The position numbers and the translations under genes were made by a program. The notes beneath the pieces are model-generated. The model made no database searches, was not told where the DNA came from, and saw only the letters and a list, made by a program, of their open reading frames with translations. A stretch of DNA of 12,197 nt from a methanogenic archaeon (lineage in GTDB: Archaea; Thermoplasmatota; Thermoplasmata; Methanomassiliicoccales; Methanomethylophilaceae), in assembly GCA_902787415.1 (NCBI GenBank), contig CADAGG010000020.1, positions 1 to 12,197 on the forward strand, read 5' to 3'. This document shows, piece by piece, positions 1 to 7,256 of this stretch; within the stretch, counting starts at the first letter, position 1; each line of letters starts with the position of its first letter.

Positions 1-27
1 CGATATGGCATAGCGTGAAGGAACGAT

Positions 28-56
28 AAAAAGGGTACGGGGCCCCGGAGGGCCCC
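28..56 (-). terminator. Hairpin plus T-run terminator of the lipid operon
   Basis: A perfect 7-bp GC stem (39-45 with 50-56, loop CGGA at 46-49) lies 11 bases past the reductase stop codon. Read on the minus strand it is followed by a run of five T at 32-28. Archaeal termination relies mainly on the T-run; the hairpin may stabilise the 3' end. It marks the end of the tes-ferredoxin-reductase transcript. The remaining bases 1-27 show nothing recognisable. Confidence 0.65.
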
Positions 57-67
57 TTGATAGGGTT

Positions 68-1291
68 TCAGATCAGGTCTTCGAAGCCTTCCACGACCTT
101 GGGGAACTTCTCCTTGATGGCCTTGAGAAGGTTGTAGACGGTGACGTTCTTGATGTCGGCGGTGGACACGAGCTTCATCAGTTCGTTGATGGTCGCATCG
201 TCGAGGGTTGCGAGCCTCTCCTTGGCGAACCAGTTCCTGTAGAGCTTGTCCTCCATCCTGTCACGCCACATCTTCTCGTAGGGCTTGAGTGCCTGCTTGG
301 AGTAGTCGCCGGTCTTGGCGCACTCGGTAAGGACCTTACCTGCGTACATACCGGTCCTGCATGCGTGGCAGATACCTCCGCCGGTGATGGGGTCGATGAT
401 CCTTGCGGCGTCACCGATGAGCAGGATGTTGTCTGCGATGGCTCCGTCCTCGAGTCCGGGGCAGGTGGAAACGAATCCGCCCATCACCTCGACAGCACAG
501 GACTTGTCGAACCTGCTGTCCTTGGCGATGAACTGGTCGAGACACTATTTGGCGAGTCCGGGCCTCTTCTTGGCCTCGGTTCCGATGACCCCGATACCGA
601 CGTTGGCGACTCCGTTGCCCTTGGGGAAGATCCAGATGTATCCTCCGGGTGCCTCGGATCCGATGATGAACTCGCAGTAGTCGGGGGCGACGTCGGCGTT
701 GACCATCCTGTACTGGATGCAGGAGTCGATGTCGCTGAGCTTGAGCTTGGTGTCGATGCCGGCCCACCTTCCCACCTGGGACTCGTATCCGTCGGCTCCG
801 ACGATACAGTCGCAGTAGATCTCGATGGGCTCTCCGTACTCGATGGCCTTGACTCCGATGAGCTTGCCGTTCTCGTCGCGGATGACGTCGGTGGCGGAGG
901 TCCTCATCATGACCTTGGCTCCGGCGGCGATTCCGTCCCTGACGAGGGCCTTGTCGAAGAGGTGCCTCTCGAGGACGTATCCGACCTCGGCACCTGCCTT
1001 GGACTCGTCGAGCTGGAAGGTGGTCCTGTCGGGGGATTTGAGGATCGCTCCCTTCATGTCTCCCCTGATCCAGGTGGGGTCGGGAACGATTCCGACCTCG
1101 TCGAGCCATGCCTTGGAGACTCCCTCGGCGCACCTGAGGGGTGCTCCGACCTCGGCCTTCTTCTCGATGAGAAGGGTGTCGAGTCCTCCCTTGGCGCACC
1201 ATTTGGCGGCCATACCTCCGGCGGGTCCTCCGCCGACGATCAGGATCTGACAGGTGATCCTCTTGATTCCGTTGACGATCTCGGTCTTCAT
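68..1291 (-). CDS. ggr: Geranylgeranyl reductase family FAD enzyme (archaeal lipid saturation), with in-frame amber codon 249
   Basis: Reduces the isoprenoid double bonds of digeranylgeranylglyceryl (phospho)lipids to give saturated archaeal membrane lipids. Seen: 407 codons plus TGA if the TAG at codon 249 is read through; N-terminal FAD Rossmann motif VGGGPAGG (19-26); RCAEGVS (53-59) with the family's conserved cysteine; GYIWIFPKG (217-225); and, beyond the TAG, GDAAR (293-297) with DPITGGG (300-306), the second FAD motif. The C-terminus ending FEDLI resembles, from memory, the Thermoplasma acidophilum enzyme (about 397 residues), so the read-through length is normal. The start ATG overlaps the ferredoxin stop (ATGA) and has an AAGGGGG Shine-Dalgarno match at 1299-1305. 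The TAG falls between FPKG and GDAAR, and a product ending there would lack half the FAD site. Pyrrolysine is the preferred reading; a recent nonsense mutation or sequencing error is the alternative. Confidence 0.93.
545..547 (-). other. In-frame amber (TAG) codon, likely translated (candidate pyrrolysine)
   Basis: Codon context on the minus strand is GCC AAA TAG TGT CTC GAC, giving AK-X-CLDQFI. The frame is unchanged on both sides with no indel, and clear family sequence continues for 158 residues to a TGA. In the T. acidophilum homologue, as I recall it, the matching stretch is LKNYLDRFI, so X sits at a polar, apparently non-catalytic helix position where substitution could be tolerated. 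Lys AAG to TAG would be a single-base change. Decoding as pyrrolysine is inferred; no pyl gene or tRNA lies in this window. Confidence 0.75.
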
Positions 1292-1470
1292 TGCTTGGCC
1301 CCCTTGGGTTCGAGAGTGAGCGCCTGCACGGGGCAGAGCCCGACGCAGATTCCGCACCTGGTGCACTTGTCGCTGAACTCGAGTACGTAGTCGTTGAGGA
1401 AGATCGCGTTCTGGGGGCAGGAGCCCACGCAACCTCCGCAGTGAAGGCATCTGGATTCGTTTACTTTCAT
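1288..1470 (-). CDS. Small 2x[4Fe-4S] ferredoxin, probable electron donor to the lipid enzymes
   Basis: A 60-residue bacterial-type ferredoxin with two classical cluster motifs: C8-x2-C11-x2-C14-x3-C18-P and C36-x2-C39-x2-C42-x3-C46-P. Almost nothing lies outside the two cluster repeats, so its role is electron transfer in the cytoplasm. It sits 5 bases after the tes stop and overlaps the reductase start by 4 bases (ATGA), implying translational coupling to both. Methanosarcina geranylgeranyl reductase is known to need a ferredoxin partner for full saturation, and that precedent plus position makes this the likely donor for the downstream reductase. Supply of electrons to the radical SAM enzyme is a further possibility. 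The start is the ATG at 1468-1470, chosen because a strong AAGGAG lies 8 bases upstream; longer upstream frames run antigenically through tes in the wrong frame and do not look like protein. Confidence 0.94.
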   Translation of the reverse strand: MKVNESRCLHCGGCVGSCPQNAIFLNDYVLEFSDKCTRCGICVGLCPVQALTLEPKGAKQ

Positions 1471-1475
1471 GTTGT

Positions 1476-3128
1476 TCACTCCTTGGGAGCTTCTTCCTCG
1501 TCCTTGGGGACGATGGGGTAGTTCTTCTGGATTTCTCCGACGGTCTGCTCGTATTCCGCCTTGTTCTTCTCCTTCCACTCGGAGAGCGAGATGGAGAACT
1601 TCTTCTCGACTTCCTGACGGAGCTCGATTCCGCTGTTGTAGGCGCAGAAGGGGATGATCCTGCAGTCGGGGGTCACGTAGTGGATGGAGCAGCGCTTGAC
1701 CCTCTCGAAGTCGTAGTTGTAATGGTCCTGGAAGTGCATGGCACCGACGTACATCATTCCCCAGGAGAATCCTGCGAGGGTGTCCTTGGACTTCTTGCTC
1801 ATGATTCCGAGGAGGGTCTTGATGAGACCGTTCTTGGTGAGTCCCTCGGGCATCTTCTCCTCGATGAGGCACTCGAGCAGGAGCTTCCTGACCTTGAGTG
1901 CGGTGAGCTTCTTGAACTTCTTCTTCTCGGCGACGGTTGCGATCTCGTCGAGTCCCTTGACGAACTCCTCGACCTTCAGGAAAGAGGGGAGGGGTACGAC
2001 CTTGCTTCCGTCCTGAGAGATGAAGAAGTAGGTAGCGAGACCGCAGTGGGGGTGGGTCGGGAAGGTGATCTTGTTCTGACCCAGGATGATGGATGCGTAG
2101 TTGGAGATTCCTGCCACGGTGGGTACGGGGTACCAGTCGTCCATGGTGGTGTATCCGGTGTCCTCGGAGATGCGCTTGGCGACATCGGTGAGGGTGATCC
2201 TTCCTTCGGAGACCTCCTCGTTGGTGACCCTTCCGGTGAAGGCGACGGGCTGGTAGTTGACTCCCCTGACGACGTCCCTGTTCTTGATGGCGTACTTCAG
2301 GATGTCTCCGATCTGGTGGTCGTTGAGTCCCATGACGGTGGTGACCACGAGGACGATGGGGGGGCTGTGTCCGGTCTCCTGCCTGAGCTTCCTGCAGTTC
2401 TCGATGACGCCGTCCTTGACGGCCATCATCTTCCTTCCGCGGGACCTCATGTAGATGTCGTCGTTGAGTCCGTCGAACTGGAGGTAGATGGTGTTGAGTC
2501 CGGCCTGTGCGCATTCCTTCAGCTTCTCGTAGTTCTTGGAGAACACGATACCGTTGGTGGCGATCTGGACCTGTGCGAACTTCTTCTCCTTGGCGGCCGC
2601 GATGACCTCCACCAGCTTGGGGTAGACGGTGGGCTCTCCTCCGGAGAACTGGATCGCGGTACAGGCGATGGGCTTCTCGTTGCGGAGGGCGTCCATCATC
2701 TTGCAGACGGTCTCGAAGTCGGGCTCGTAGACGTATCCGCAGTCCATGGCGTTGGCGAAACAGATGGGACATTTCATGTTGCATCTGTTGGTGAGGTCAA
2801 GGTTGGCGAGGGCGGTCGGGGACTTCATGTCGAGTCTCTGGCCGTCGACGATGATGTGGACGTTCTCGCCCTCTGCGAGGGTCTCGTCCATGGAGTTGAA
2901 GAGTCCGGTTCCGTCCTTGGCGAACTTCTCGGCCTCGAGGTACTTCTTGGCGTCAGACCAGTAGATGTCGGTGAACTTTCCGTGCTCGGGGCAGTTCTTC
3001 TCCATGTAGACCTTTCCGTCCTTCTCGAAGATGGTTGCCTCGATGGCTTTGCTGCACTCGGGGCAGAGAGAAGTGGTCTTCTTGGGAAGGCCGACTGCCG
3101 CCGAATAAGGTTTTACCGTTGCGCACAT
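1476..3128 (-). CDS. tes: Radical SAM tetraether lipid synthase (Tes / MJ0619 family)
   Basis: Tes joins the biphytanyl chain ends of two archaeol-type lipids to make tetraether (GDGT) lipids by radical chemistry. Seen in 550 residues: N-terminal metal-binding region C22-x2-C25 with C46-P-E-H49; radical SAM cluster C116-x3-C120-x2-C123 inside LTNRCNMKCPICFAN; FSGGEPT (161-167) for SAM binding; and a C-terminal cysteine set C480, C489, C495 in RCSIHYVTPDCRIIPFCAYN, which with C362 probably holds auxiliary Fe-S clusters. This layout and length match the MJ0619/Tes family, for which tetraether synthesis has been shown in Methanocaldococcus and Sulfolobus. It is the first gene of an operon with a ferredoxin and a lipid saturase, which strengthens the lipid assignment over a generic radical SAM methylase. 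The start ATG lies 23 bases from the edge of a TATA element, so the mRNA is leaderless or has a leader of a few bases. Specific substrate (GDGT or longer-backbone variants) cannot be told. Confidence 0.92.
   Translation of the reverse strand: MCATVKPYSAAVGLPKKTTSLCPECSKAIEATIFEKDGKVYMEKNCPEHGKFTDIYWSDAKKYLEAEKFAKDGTGLFNSMDETLAEGENVHIIVDGQRLDMKSPTALANLDLTNRCNMKCPICFANAMDCGYVYEPDFETVCKMMDALRNEKPIACTAIQFSGGEPTVYPKLVEVIAAAKEKKFAQVQIATNGIVFSKNYEKLKECAQAGLNTIYLQFDGLNDDIYMRSRGRKMMAVKDGVIENCRKLRQETGHSPPIVLVVTTVMGLNDHQIGDILKYAIKNRDVVRGVNYQPVAFTGRVTNEEVSEGRITLTDVAKRISEDTGYTTMDDWYPVPTVAGISNYASIILGQNKITFPTHPHCGLATYFFISQDGSKVVPLPSFLKVEEFVKGLDEIATVAEKKKFKKLTALKVRKLLLECLIEEKMPEGLTKNGLIKTLLGIMSKKSKDTLAGFSWGMMYVGAMHFQDHYNYDFERVKRCSIHYVTPDCRIIPFCAYNSGIELRQEVEKKFSISLSEWKEKNKAEYEQTVGEIQKNYPIVPKDEEEAPKE
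1479..1484 (-). promoter_or_regulatory. Shine-Dalgarno AAGGAG for the ferredoxin
   Basis: AAGGAG on the minus strand, 8 bases before the ferredoxin ATG. It is formed by the last two sense codons of tes (Lys-Glu), immediately before its TGA, so a ribosome finishing tes is positioned over the ferredoxin start. It decides the ferredoxin start and supports operon-style coupling. Confidence 0.75.
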
Positions 3129-3148
3129 GTATCGGAAAAAAACTTGGC

Positions 3149-3166
3149 CCTATATAATATATAAGG
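3149..3166. promoter_or_regulatory. Near-symmetric TATA element shared by the divergent tes operon and surface-protein gene
   Basis: An 18-base near-palindrome, CCTATATAATATATAAGG, is the only strongly AT-rich stretch between the divergent genes. On the minus strand ATTATATA begins 30 bases and CTTATATA 37 bases before the tes ATG, placing tes initiation at or within about 7 bases of the start codon. On the plus strand TATATAAT would start transcription near 3180, upstream of the surface-protein gene. A run of seven T (minus strand, 3142-3136) lies between this box and the tes start. Confidence 0.65.
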
Positions 3167-3210
3167 GGAAAAGGAACAGCTGGCGCTAACCGACTAACTG
3201 CAATCCGAGC

Positions 3211-3218
3211 CTTATAAT
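3211..3218 (+). promoter_or_regulatory. Proximal TATA-like box of the large exported protein
   Basis: CTTATAAT begins 30 bases before the ATG at 3241, nearly the same geometry as the TATA-like box and ATG of the NOG1 gene (29 bases). This predicts a leaderless transcript starting at 3241 and argues against the in-frame ATG at 3217, which would lie inside the box. Confidence 0.45.
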
Positions 3219-3240
3219 GGGCTTTCGCAGAAGAACGGTC

Positions 3241-6200
3241 ATGAATCACAGGACCTTGGGAAAGGGACGTTCTGGCAGCATGCCGTTCGCGGTCATAGCC
3301 GTCACACTGCTGGTGGTCTCCTCCGCCTACTGCGCCGCGGCGGCCTCCGTCAGACAGTCCGAGGACGGGGACGGCCACGGCATGGACGACCTCTCCTCCC
3401 ACGGGATCTCCGCCGAGGAGCTGAGATCGACCGTGGAGGCGGAGCTCGGGAGGATGCTCTTCGACGTGTGCGCCACCCCCTCCTGCGGATCGCTCGACGA
3501 CCGCGGCAAGGAGTTCCGCAGCACGGCCTGCAGGTGGCTGGAACTTCAGTTCCCCATGCTCTGCAGGGGCATCACCGTCACCATGACCGACTACACCCTC
3601 GACCTGAGCGTGGAGAAGCTCAGGACGGAGGGCGGCACCGCCGAGGGCTACATCCCGTCGTTCCTCAGGGCCACGGGCTCCATCACGGCGGTCTTCGAAT
3701 CGGATGCCGGGAAGGACACCCGGACCGTCCCCTTCTCGACTGACGGCAGCTGCGCCCTCCCGCTGACGGCGGAGATGGGGTCGCTCTTCGAGAACGCCGT
3801 CTCGGGCGACGGCACCCTCCTCTCGCAGATGATGGATTATCAGCTGACATCGCTGGCACAGTACAGGGTGATCAACGGTTACGGGGCATTCTCGAGATAC
3901 GGGGAGAAGGGCACCGAGTCGATCCTCACCGAGGCAGATGTGGAGAAGGCCTACCGCAACTCCCTCGCCGCCCTCAGCTGCATCTACTTCAGGGACGGGG
4001 ACGGCGGGATGGTCGGCATGGTGGACCTGGCCTCCCGGCTCGTCTCCGACGACGGGAGGATCACCGTGGACCTCAACTCGGTGTACGCGCAGGCGCTGTA
4101 CTCCGAGATGGACGGCATCGTCGGGAAGTGGTTCGACTACTTCCTCGGCAACTCCCTGCTGAATGTCTGCGATTACATCTCGGATACGCTGAAGAACGCC
4201 TGGGACTCCCTGACCTCGTTCGTCACCGGCCGCAACAACTTCTCGGCGGAGCCCTATCTCCGGTCGGTCATCGGCGATGCCTACACAGGCCTCCGCACCG
4301 GGCAGAGCTTCGCGTTCACCGTGACCGGCCCTTCGGGAGAAGAGATCGCCTACACGGTGCCCTATCCCTCCGTGGACCTCTACGGCTCGGACGTCATCAG
4401 CAACTTCAAGAGCAACTACCGCAGCAACACCAACGCGGTCAGGGAATGGATCGCCGGGATCGTCAACAGCGCCATAATCAAGGTGGCCAACGGCAGGGGC
4501 ATGGGGACCGTGACCCTGAGCGTAAGCGGGACGGAATCCTTCGCCGACGCCCTCGCGGGTGCGGTGGAGGCCGCCCTCCGCGGGAACACCGAATCGTTCG
4601 AGAGCGTGACCCGCGGGATGATGGAATCGGGCATGATTCCCGACCAGTTCTACTCCGCCATCTACTCCGACATCGACAGCCACAAGGACTCCCTCTTCAC
4701 CTACGGCAGAGGGGCCTTCGAGGCCATGGTGAGGGACCGCATCATCGATTCCGTCATCAGGGATTTCTCGGAGCCTGGGTCTTCGATGTCGCGCTCGGAT
4801 GCGGCGGCACTGATCTCCGATTCGTTCATGGAGGAGGGGAACTACCGCGTCTACACCGGGTACAGGTCCGAGGTGGACGGGCTCATGCAGACCCTCTCCG
4901 CTCTCAGGGAGAAGGAGGAGTCCGGCAGCACGGTCATCCGCAAGGCCTGCACCGCCATGCTCTCGGCGGGGTTCTTCGCGCTCGACTGCGCCGCCGACAT
5001 ACGCAAGGTGGCCCTCGGCATGTGCACGGAGTTCAGGACCAACATGGGCATCAACCCCGAGGCCGCCCCCGCGGAACTGGGGTTCGACAGGGACTTCACG
5101 CTGACCTCCGGGGACCGCACCTACACCGAGAGGCTGACCGTGGCCACCTCGTCCTCCCCCTCGGTGTCGGTGGGCTTCGCCAACGGCCTCAGCACCCACT
5201 TCACCGGCTTCGGCGAGAGCCGCGACGCACCGTTCTGCACCGTGTTCCCGGTCACCCTGGAGGACCGTCTCCGCGTGGACGTCTCCTCCGCGGGGAGCCT
5301 GATGCAGGCCCTCGGCCTCTCGGATTCGGTCTACTCCGACACCGTCGAGGTGCGCATCGGCATAGAGGTGGCGGTGGTCTCCGGCTGGGGCCTCTCCGGC
5401 GTGGACTACCCCGCCAGCACCGACGTCCTCCGCGACCTCTACAACCTGCTGCTCAAGGCCCTGGAGCCCCTCCTGGAACCGCTGAGGGAGCTGCTCTCCA
5501 TGGCGGAGGACCTCCTGGGCGTGCTGTCCGAGGCGATAATGACCGTCTCCCAGTACGTCAACGAGATCATCGAGAAGGTCTACGACAGGATCTTCGGGCC
5601 GCTGGAAAAGCTCTCCGGATACGTGTCCGAGACCCTCACCGTGGCGTTCTGCGACGCCCTGGTGTCGCTCATCGACGGGGCCCAGGCCATCATAGACGTG
5701 TCCGCCGTCAGCCAGATCGTGGGATTCACCTACATGGGCTACACCCTCAAGTTCACGTTCAACCTGAAGACCCTGGAGAATTACACGAAGTACCTGGTGA
5801 AGGCCGAGTTCTCGGGCAACGTGAGCGGGGTGGAGGTGAACGCCTTCCTCAACGTGAAGACCAAGGGGGAGGAGAAGAGGGTCCCCTGCATCACCGGCGG
5901 TTTCAATCTGAAGGGCGACGGATGGGACCTCTCGGCGGAGATAGATCCCACCATGGCGGTGAACAAGCACATCATGTCCCTGAGCGGGACCGTCAAGGGG
6001 ATCAGGATCGACGCGGTGCTCCCCGAGGCGGTGCAGTACAACGAGGTCGGCATAGCGCTCTCCGACTTCCCCGGGATCGCGCAGATCCTCTCGAACATCC
6101 CCTCCCCCATCGCCGGCACCAAGATAGAGCTCGACGCGGGACTCTCGCTGAAGTACAACTTCCCGCTGGTCAGCGGGGTGCTCGTCAACGAGTTCGAGCC

Positions 6201-7200
6201 GAACCCCGAGGGCACCGACAAGGACCGCGAATGGGCGGAGATCCTCAACCTCACGGGCTCCGCCGTGGACCTGAACGATTGGACGATAACCACCTCGAAG
6301 AAGAAGGTCCACATCATCAAGGACCTCGAGCTCGCCCCCGGCGAGAGAGCCGTGATCTACTTCCCGGGGACCTTCCTGGTGAACTCCAAGGAGTACCTGA
6401 TACTGAAAGACCCAGACGGTGTGGAGATCGACCGTTCGGCAACCATGACCGACAGCCGCAACGACGGCGCCACATGTCAGCGCGCCATGGACGGCTCCAC
6501 CGACTGGTCGCTCATGGAGGGCACCGAGGACGCGGCCAACAAGGGCGGTCTGCTGGGGACCGACGGCATCCTCCGGAGCGTGGTGGTCGACGTGGTGAAG
6601 AGGGCTGCCGTCAAGGCCATGACCGAGATGAGGCACGTCTATTCCTCCGAGGCCCTCGCCGAGCTCATCTCCAGGACCGTGAGGTATGCGGTCGACGACG
6701 GCATCAACCGCCTGTCCTCCTGCCTGGTCGAAGGCTCCGCCTACGTCTCGGTGGACTTCACCGACCTGGTGTCGGCGAACCGCACCGGGTTCAGGGTGTA
6801 CCTGGCGGCGGACAAGGAACTGGTCGGGGACGTGCTGAAGTTCCTCCTGGGGAAGATCGAGGCCCTGCTCCTGGGCATCGGGGACCCCTACAACATAGAC
6901 CTCGGGAAGGTGCTGTACGAGGATGTGTTCCTGGGCGTCACGGCATACGGCGGAATCAAGCTCCCGAAGATGCTGAACGGTAACAAGGAATTCGGAGGGA
7001 AGGTCCTGCTGGGCGTCGACATAGCCGCCAACATCGCCGCTCTCGGCGGACTGCTGGGTCACGACCTGGGCACCCCCAAGGTGAAGGCCCGGATCGGCAT
7101 CACCAACTGCCCCTACGAGGTCATTCCCAAGGCCATGGGCGTGAAGAAGAACATGACCTACGACCTCTGGCTGCTGAGCATGACCTTCACGCCCGCATGA
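3241..7200 (+). CDS. Very large exported/surface protein with N-terminal hydrophobic segment and lamin-tail-like domain
   Basis: Function not recognised. Seen in 1319 residues (1327 from the alternative ATG at 3217): a positively charged start, then one hydrophobic segment (about 14-37, SMPFAVIAVTLLVVSSAYC followed by AAAA) acting as signal peptide or membrane anchor; a long mixed region; a leucine-rich amphipathic helical stretch (about 730-800); a beta-rich region; and an LTD-like domain (about 979-1101) starting VNEFEPNPEG with EWAEILNLTG, DLNDWTI and ELAPGERAVIYFPG. No C-terminal membrane helix or sorting signal is apparent. The N-terminal PFAVIAVTLLV pattern recalls haloarchaeal surface proteins associated with pilus-like loci, a weak inference. 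No Shine-Dalgarno precedes either ATG; the TATA spacing favours 3241. Glycine codons are mostly GGC/GGG, unlike the GGA/GGT mix of neighbouring housekeeping genes. It is probably extracellular, in cell-surface structure or adhesion. Confidence 0.9.
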   Translation: MNHRTLGKGRSGSMPFAVIAVTLLVVSSAYCAAAASVRQSEDGDGHGMDDLSSHGISAEELRSTVEAELGRMLFDVCATPSCGSLDDRGKEFRSTACRWLELQFPMLCRGITVTMTDYTLDLSVEKLRTEGGTAEGYIPSFLRATGSITAVFESDAGKDTRTVPFSTDGSCALPLTAEMGSLFENAVSGDGTLLSQMMDYQLTSLAQYRVINGYGAFSRYGEKGTESILTEADVEKAYRNSLAALSCIYFRDGDGGMVGMVDLASRLVSDDGRITVDLNSVYAQALYSEMDGIVGKWFDYFLGNSLLNVCDYISDTLKNAWDSLTSFVTGRNNFSAEPYLRSVIGDAYTGLRTGQSFAFTVTGPSGEEIAYTVPYPSVDLYGSDVISNFKSNYRSNTNAVREWIAGIVNSAIIKVANGRGMGTVTLSVSGTESFADALAGAVEAALRGNTESFESVTRGMMESGMIPDQFYSAIYSDIDSHKDSLFTYGRGAFEAMVRDRIIDSVIRDFSEPGSSMSRSDAAALISDSFMEEGNYRVYTGYRSEVDGLMQTLSALREKEESGSTVIRKACTAMLSAGFFALDCAADIRKVALGMCTEFRTNMGINPEAAPAELGFDRDFTLTSGDRTYTERLTVATSSSPSVSVGFANGLSTHFTGFGESRDAPFCTVFPVTLEDRLRVDVSSAGSLMQALGLSDSVYSDTVEVRIGIEVAVVSGWGLSGVDYPASTDVLRDLYNLLLKALEPLLEPLRELLSMAEDLLGVLSEAIMTVSQYVNEIIEKVYDRIFGPLEKLSGYVSETLTVAFCDALVSLIDGAQAIIDVSAVSQIVGFTYMGYTLKFTFNLKTLENYTKYLVKAEFSGNVSGVEVNAFLNVKTKGEEKRVPCITGGFNLKGDGWDLSAEIDPTMAVNKHIMSLSGTVKGIRIDAVLPEAVQYNEVGIALSDFPGIAQILSNIPSPIAGTKIELDAGLSLKYNFPLVSGVLVNEFEPNPEGTDKDREWAEILNLTGSAVDLNDWTITTSKKKVHIIKDLELAPGERAVIYFPGTFLVNSKEYLILKDPDGVEIDRSATMTDSRNDGATCQRAMDGSTDWSLMEGTEDAANKGGLLGTDGILRSVVVDVVKRAAVKAMTEMRHVYSSEALAELISRTVRYAVDDGINRLSSCLVEGSAYVSVDFTDLVSANRTGFRVYLAADKELVGDVLKFLLGKIEALLLGIGDPYNIDLGKVLYEDVFLGVTAYGGIKLPKMLNGNKEFGGKVLLGVDIAANIAALGGLLGHDLGTPKVKARIGITNCPYEVIPKAMGVKKNMTYDLWLLSMTFTPA
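6175..6543 (+). other. Lamin-tail-like (LTD) domain within the exported protein
   Basis: The stretch has the order of features typical of prokaryotic LTDs: (V/I)NE(F/V)EPNP, then EW-E-L-N, then a V-DL--W-(I/L) strand, a helix-free L-APGE segment before a hydrophobic strand, EYLILKDPDG, and a late DGAT--R--DGS-DW block. In secreted prokaryotic proteins such Ig-like domains usually act as binding modules next to enzymes or surface repeats. Here it is embedded, with about 220 residues following it, rather than terminal. Confidence 0.75.
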
Positions 7201-7211
7201 GCGCGCGGGCG
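7190..7211 (+). terminator. Possible weak terminator hairpin over the exported-protein stop
   Basis: A 7-bp inverted repeat (7190-7196 with 7205-7211, loop of 8) spans the TGA of the exported-protein gene. No T-run follows, so its role in archaeal termination is doubtful, but it is the only structure between this gene and the NOG1 promoter. Confidence 0.3.
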
Positions 7212-7227
7212 CGCACCCACACATAAC

Positions 7228-7235
7228 CTTAATAA
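7228..7235 (+). promoter_or_regulatory. TATA-like box of the NOG1-DP2 transcript
   Basis: CTTAATAA begins 29 bases before the NOG1 ATG, the spacing expected for transcription to start at the A of ATG (leaderless). No Shine-Dalgarno lies ahead of that ATG, in agreement. Confidence 0.5.
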
Positions 7236-7256
7236 CGCGATTACGATAGAGAGCGT

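Noticed and set aside
68-547. A separate downstream gene starting at the GTG (485-487) or ATG (482-484) after the amber codon
   Set aside because: The stretch is the C-terminal half of the same reductase in the same frame. The GAGGTG before the ATG abuts it with no usable spacing, and a product starting there would lack the N-terminal FAD Rossmann domain.
68-1291. Reductase as a pseudogene
   Set aside because: Only one stop and no frameshift; all motifs on both sides are intact, the C-terminal end is conserved and the operon signals are preserved. Decay would usually leave more damage. It cannot be fully excluded without reads or proteomics.
3217-3240. ATG at 3217 as start of the exported protein
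   Set aside because: The codon lies within a TATA-like box whose spacing points to 3241, and it has no Shine-Dalgarno. Not excluded, since a transcript from the 3149-3166 element could include it.
2953-7224. Long open frame antisense to the exported-protein gene (over 1400 codons), and further alternative frames such as 4128-6983 plus
   Set aside because: Side effect of high GC and biased codon positions; translations are low-complexity and rich in Arg, Gly, His and Val, with no family motifs.
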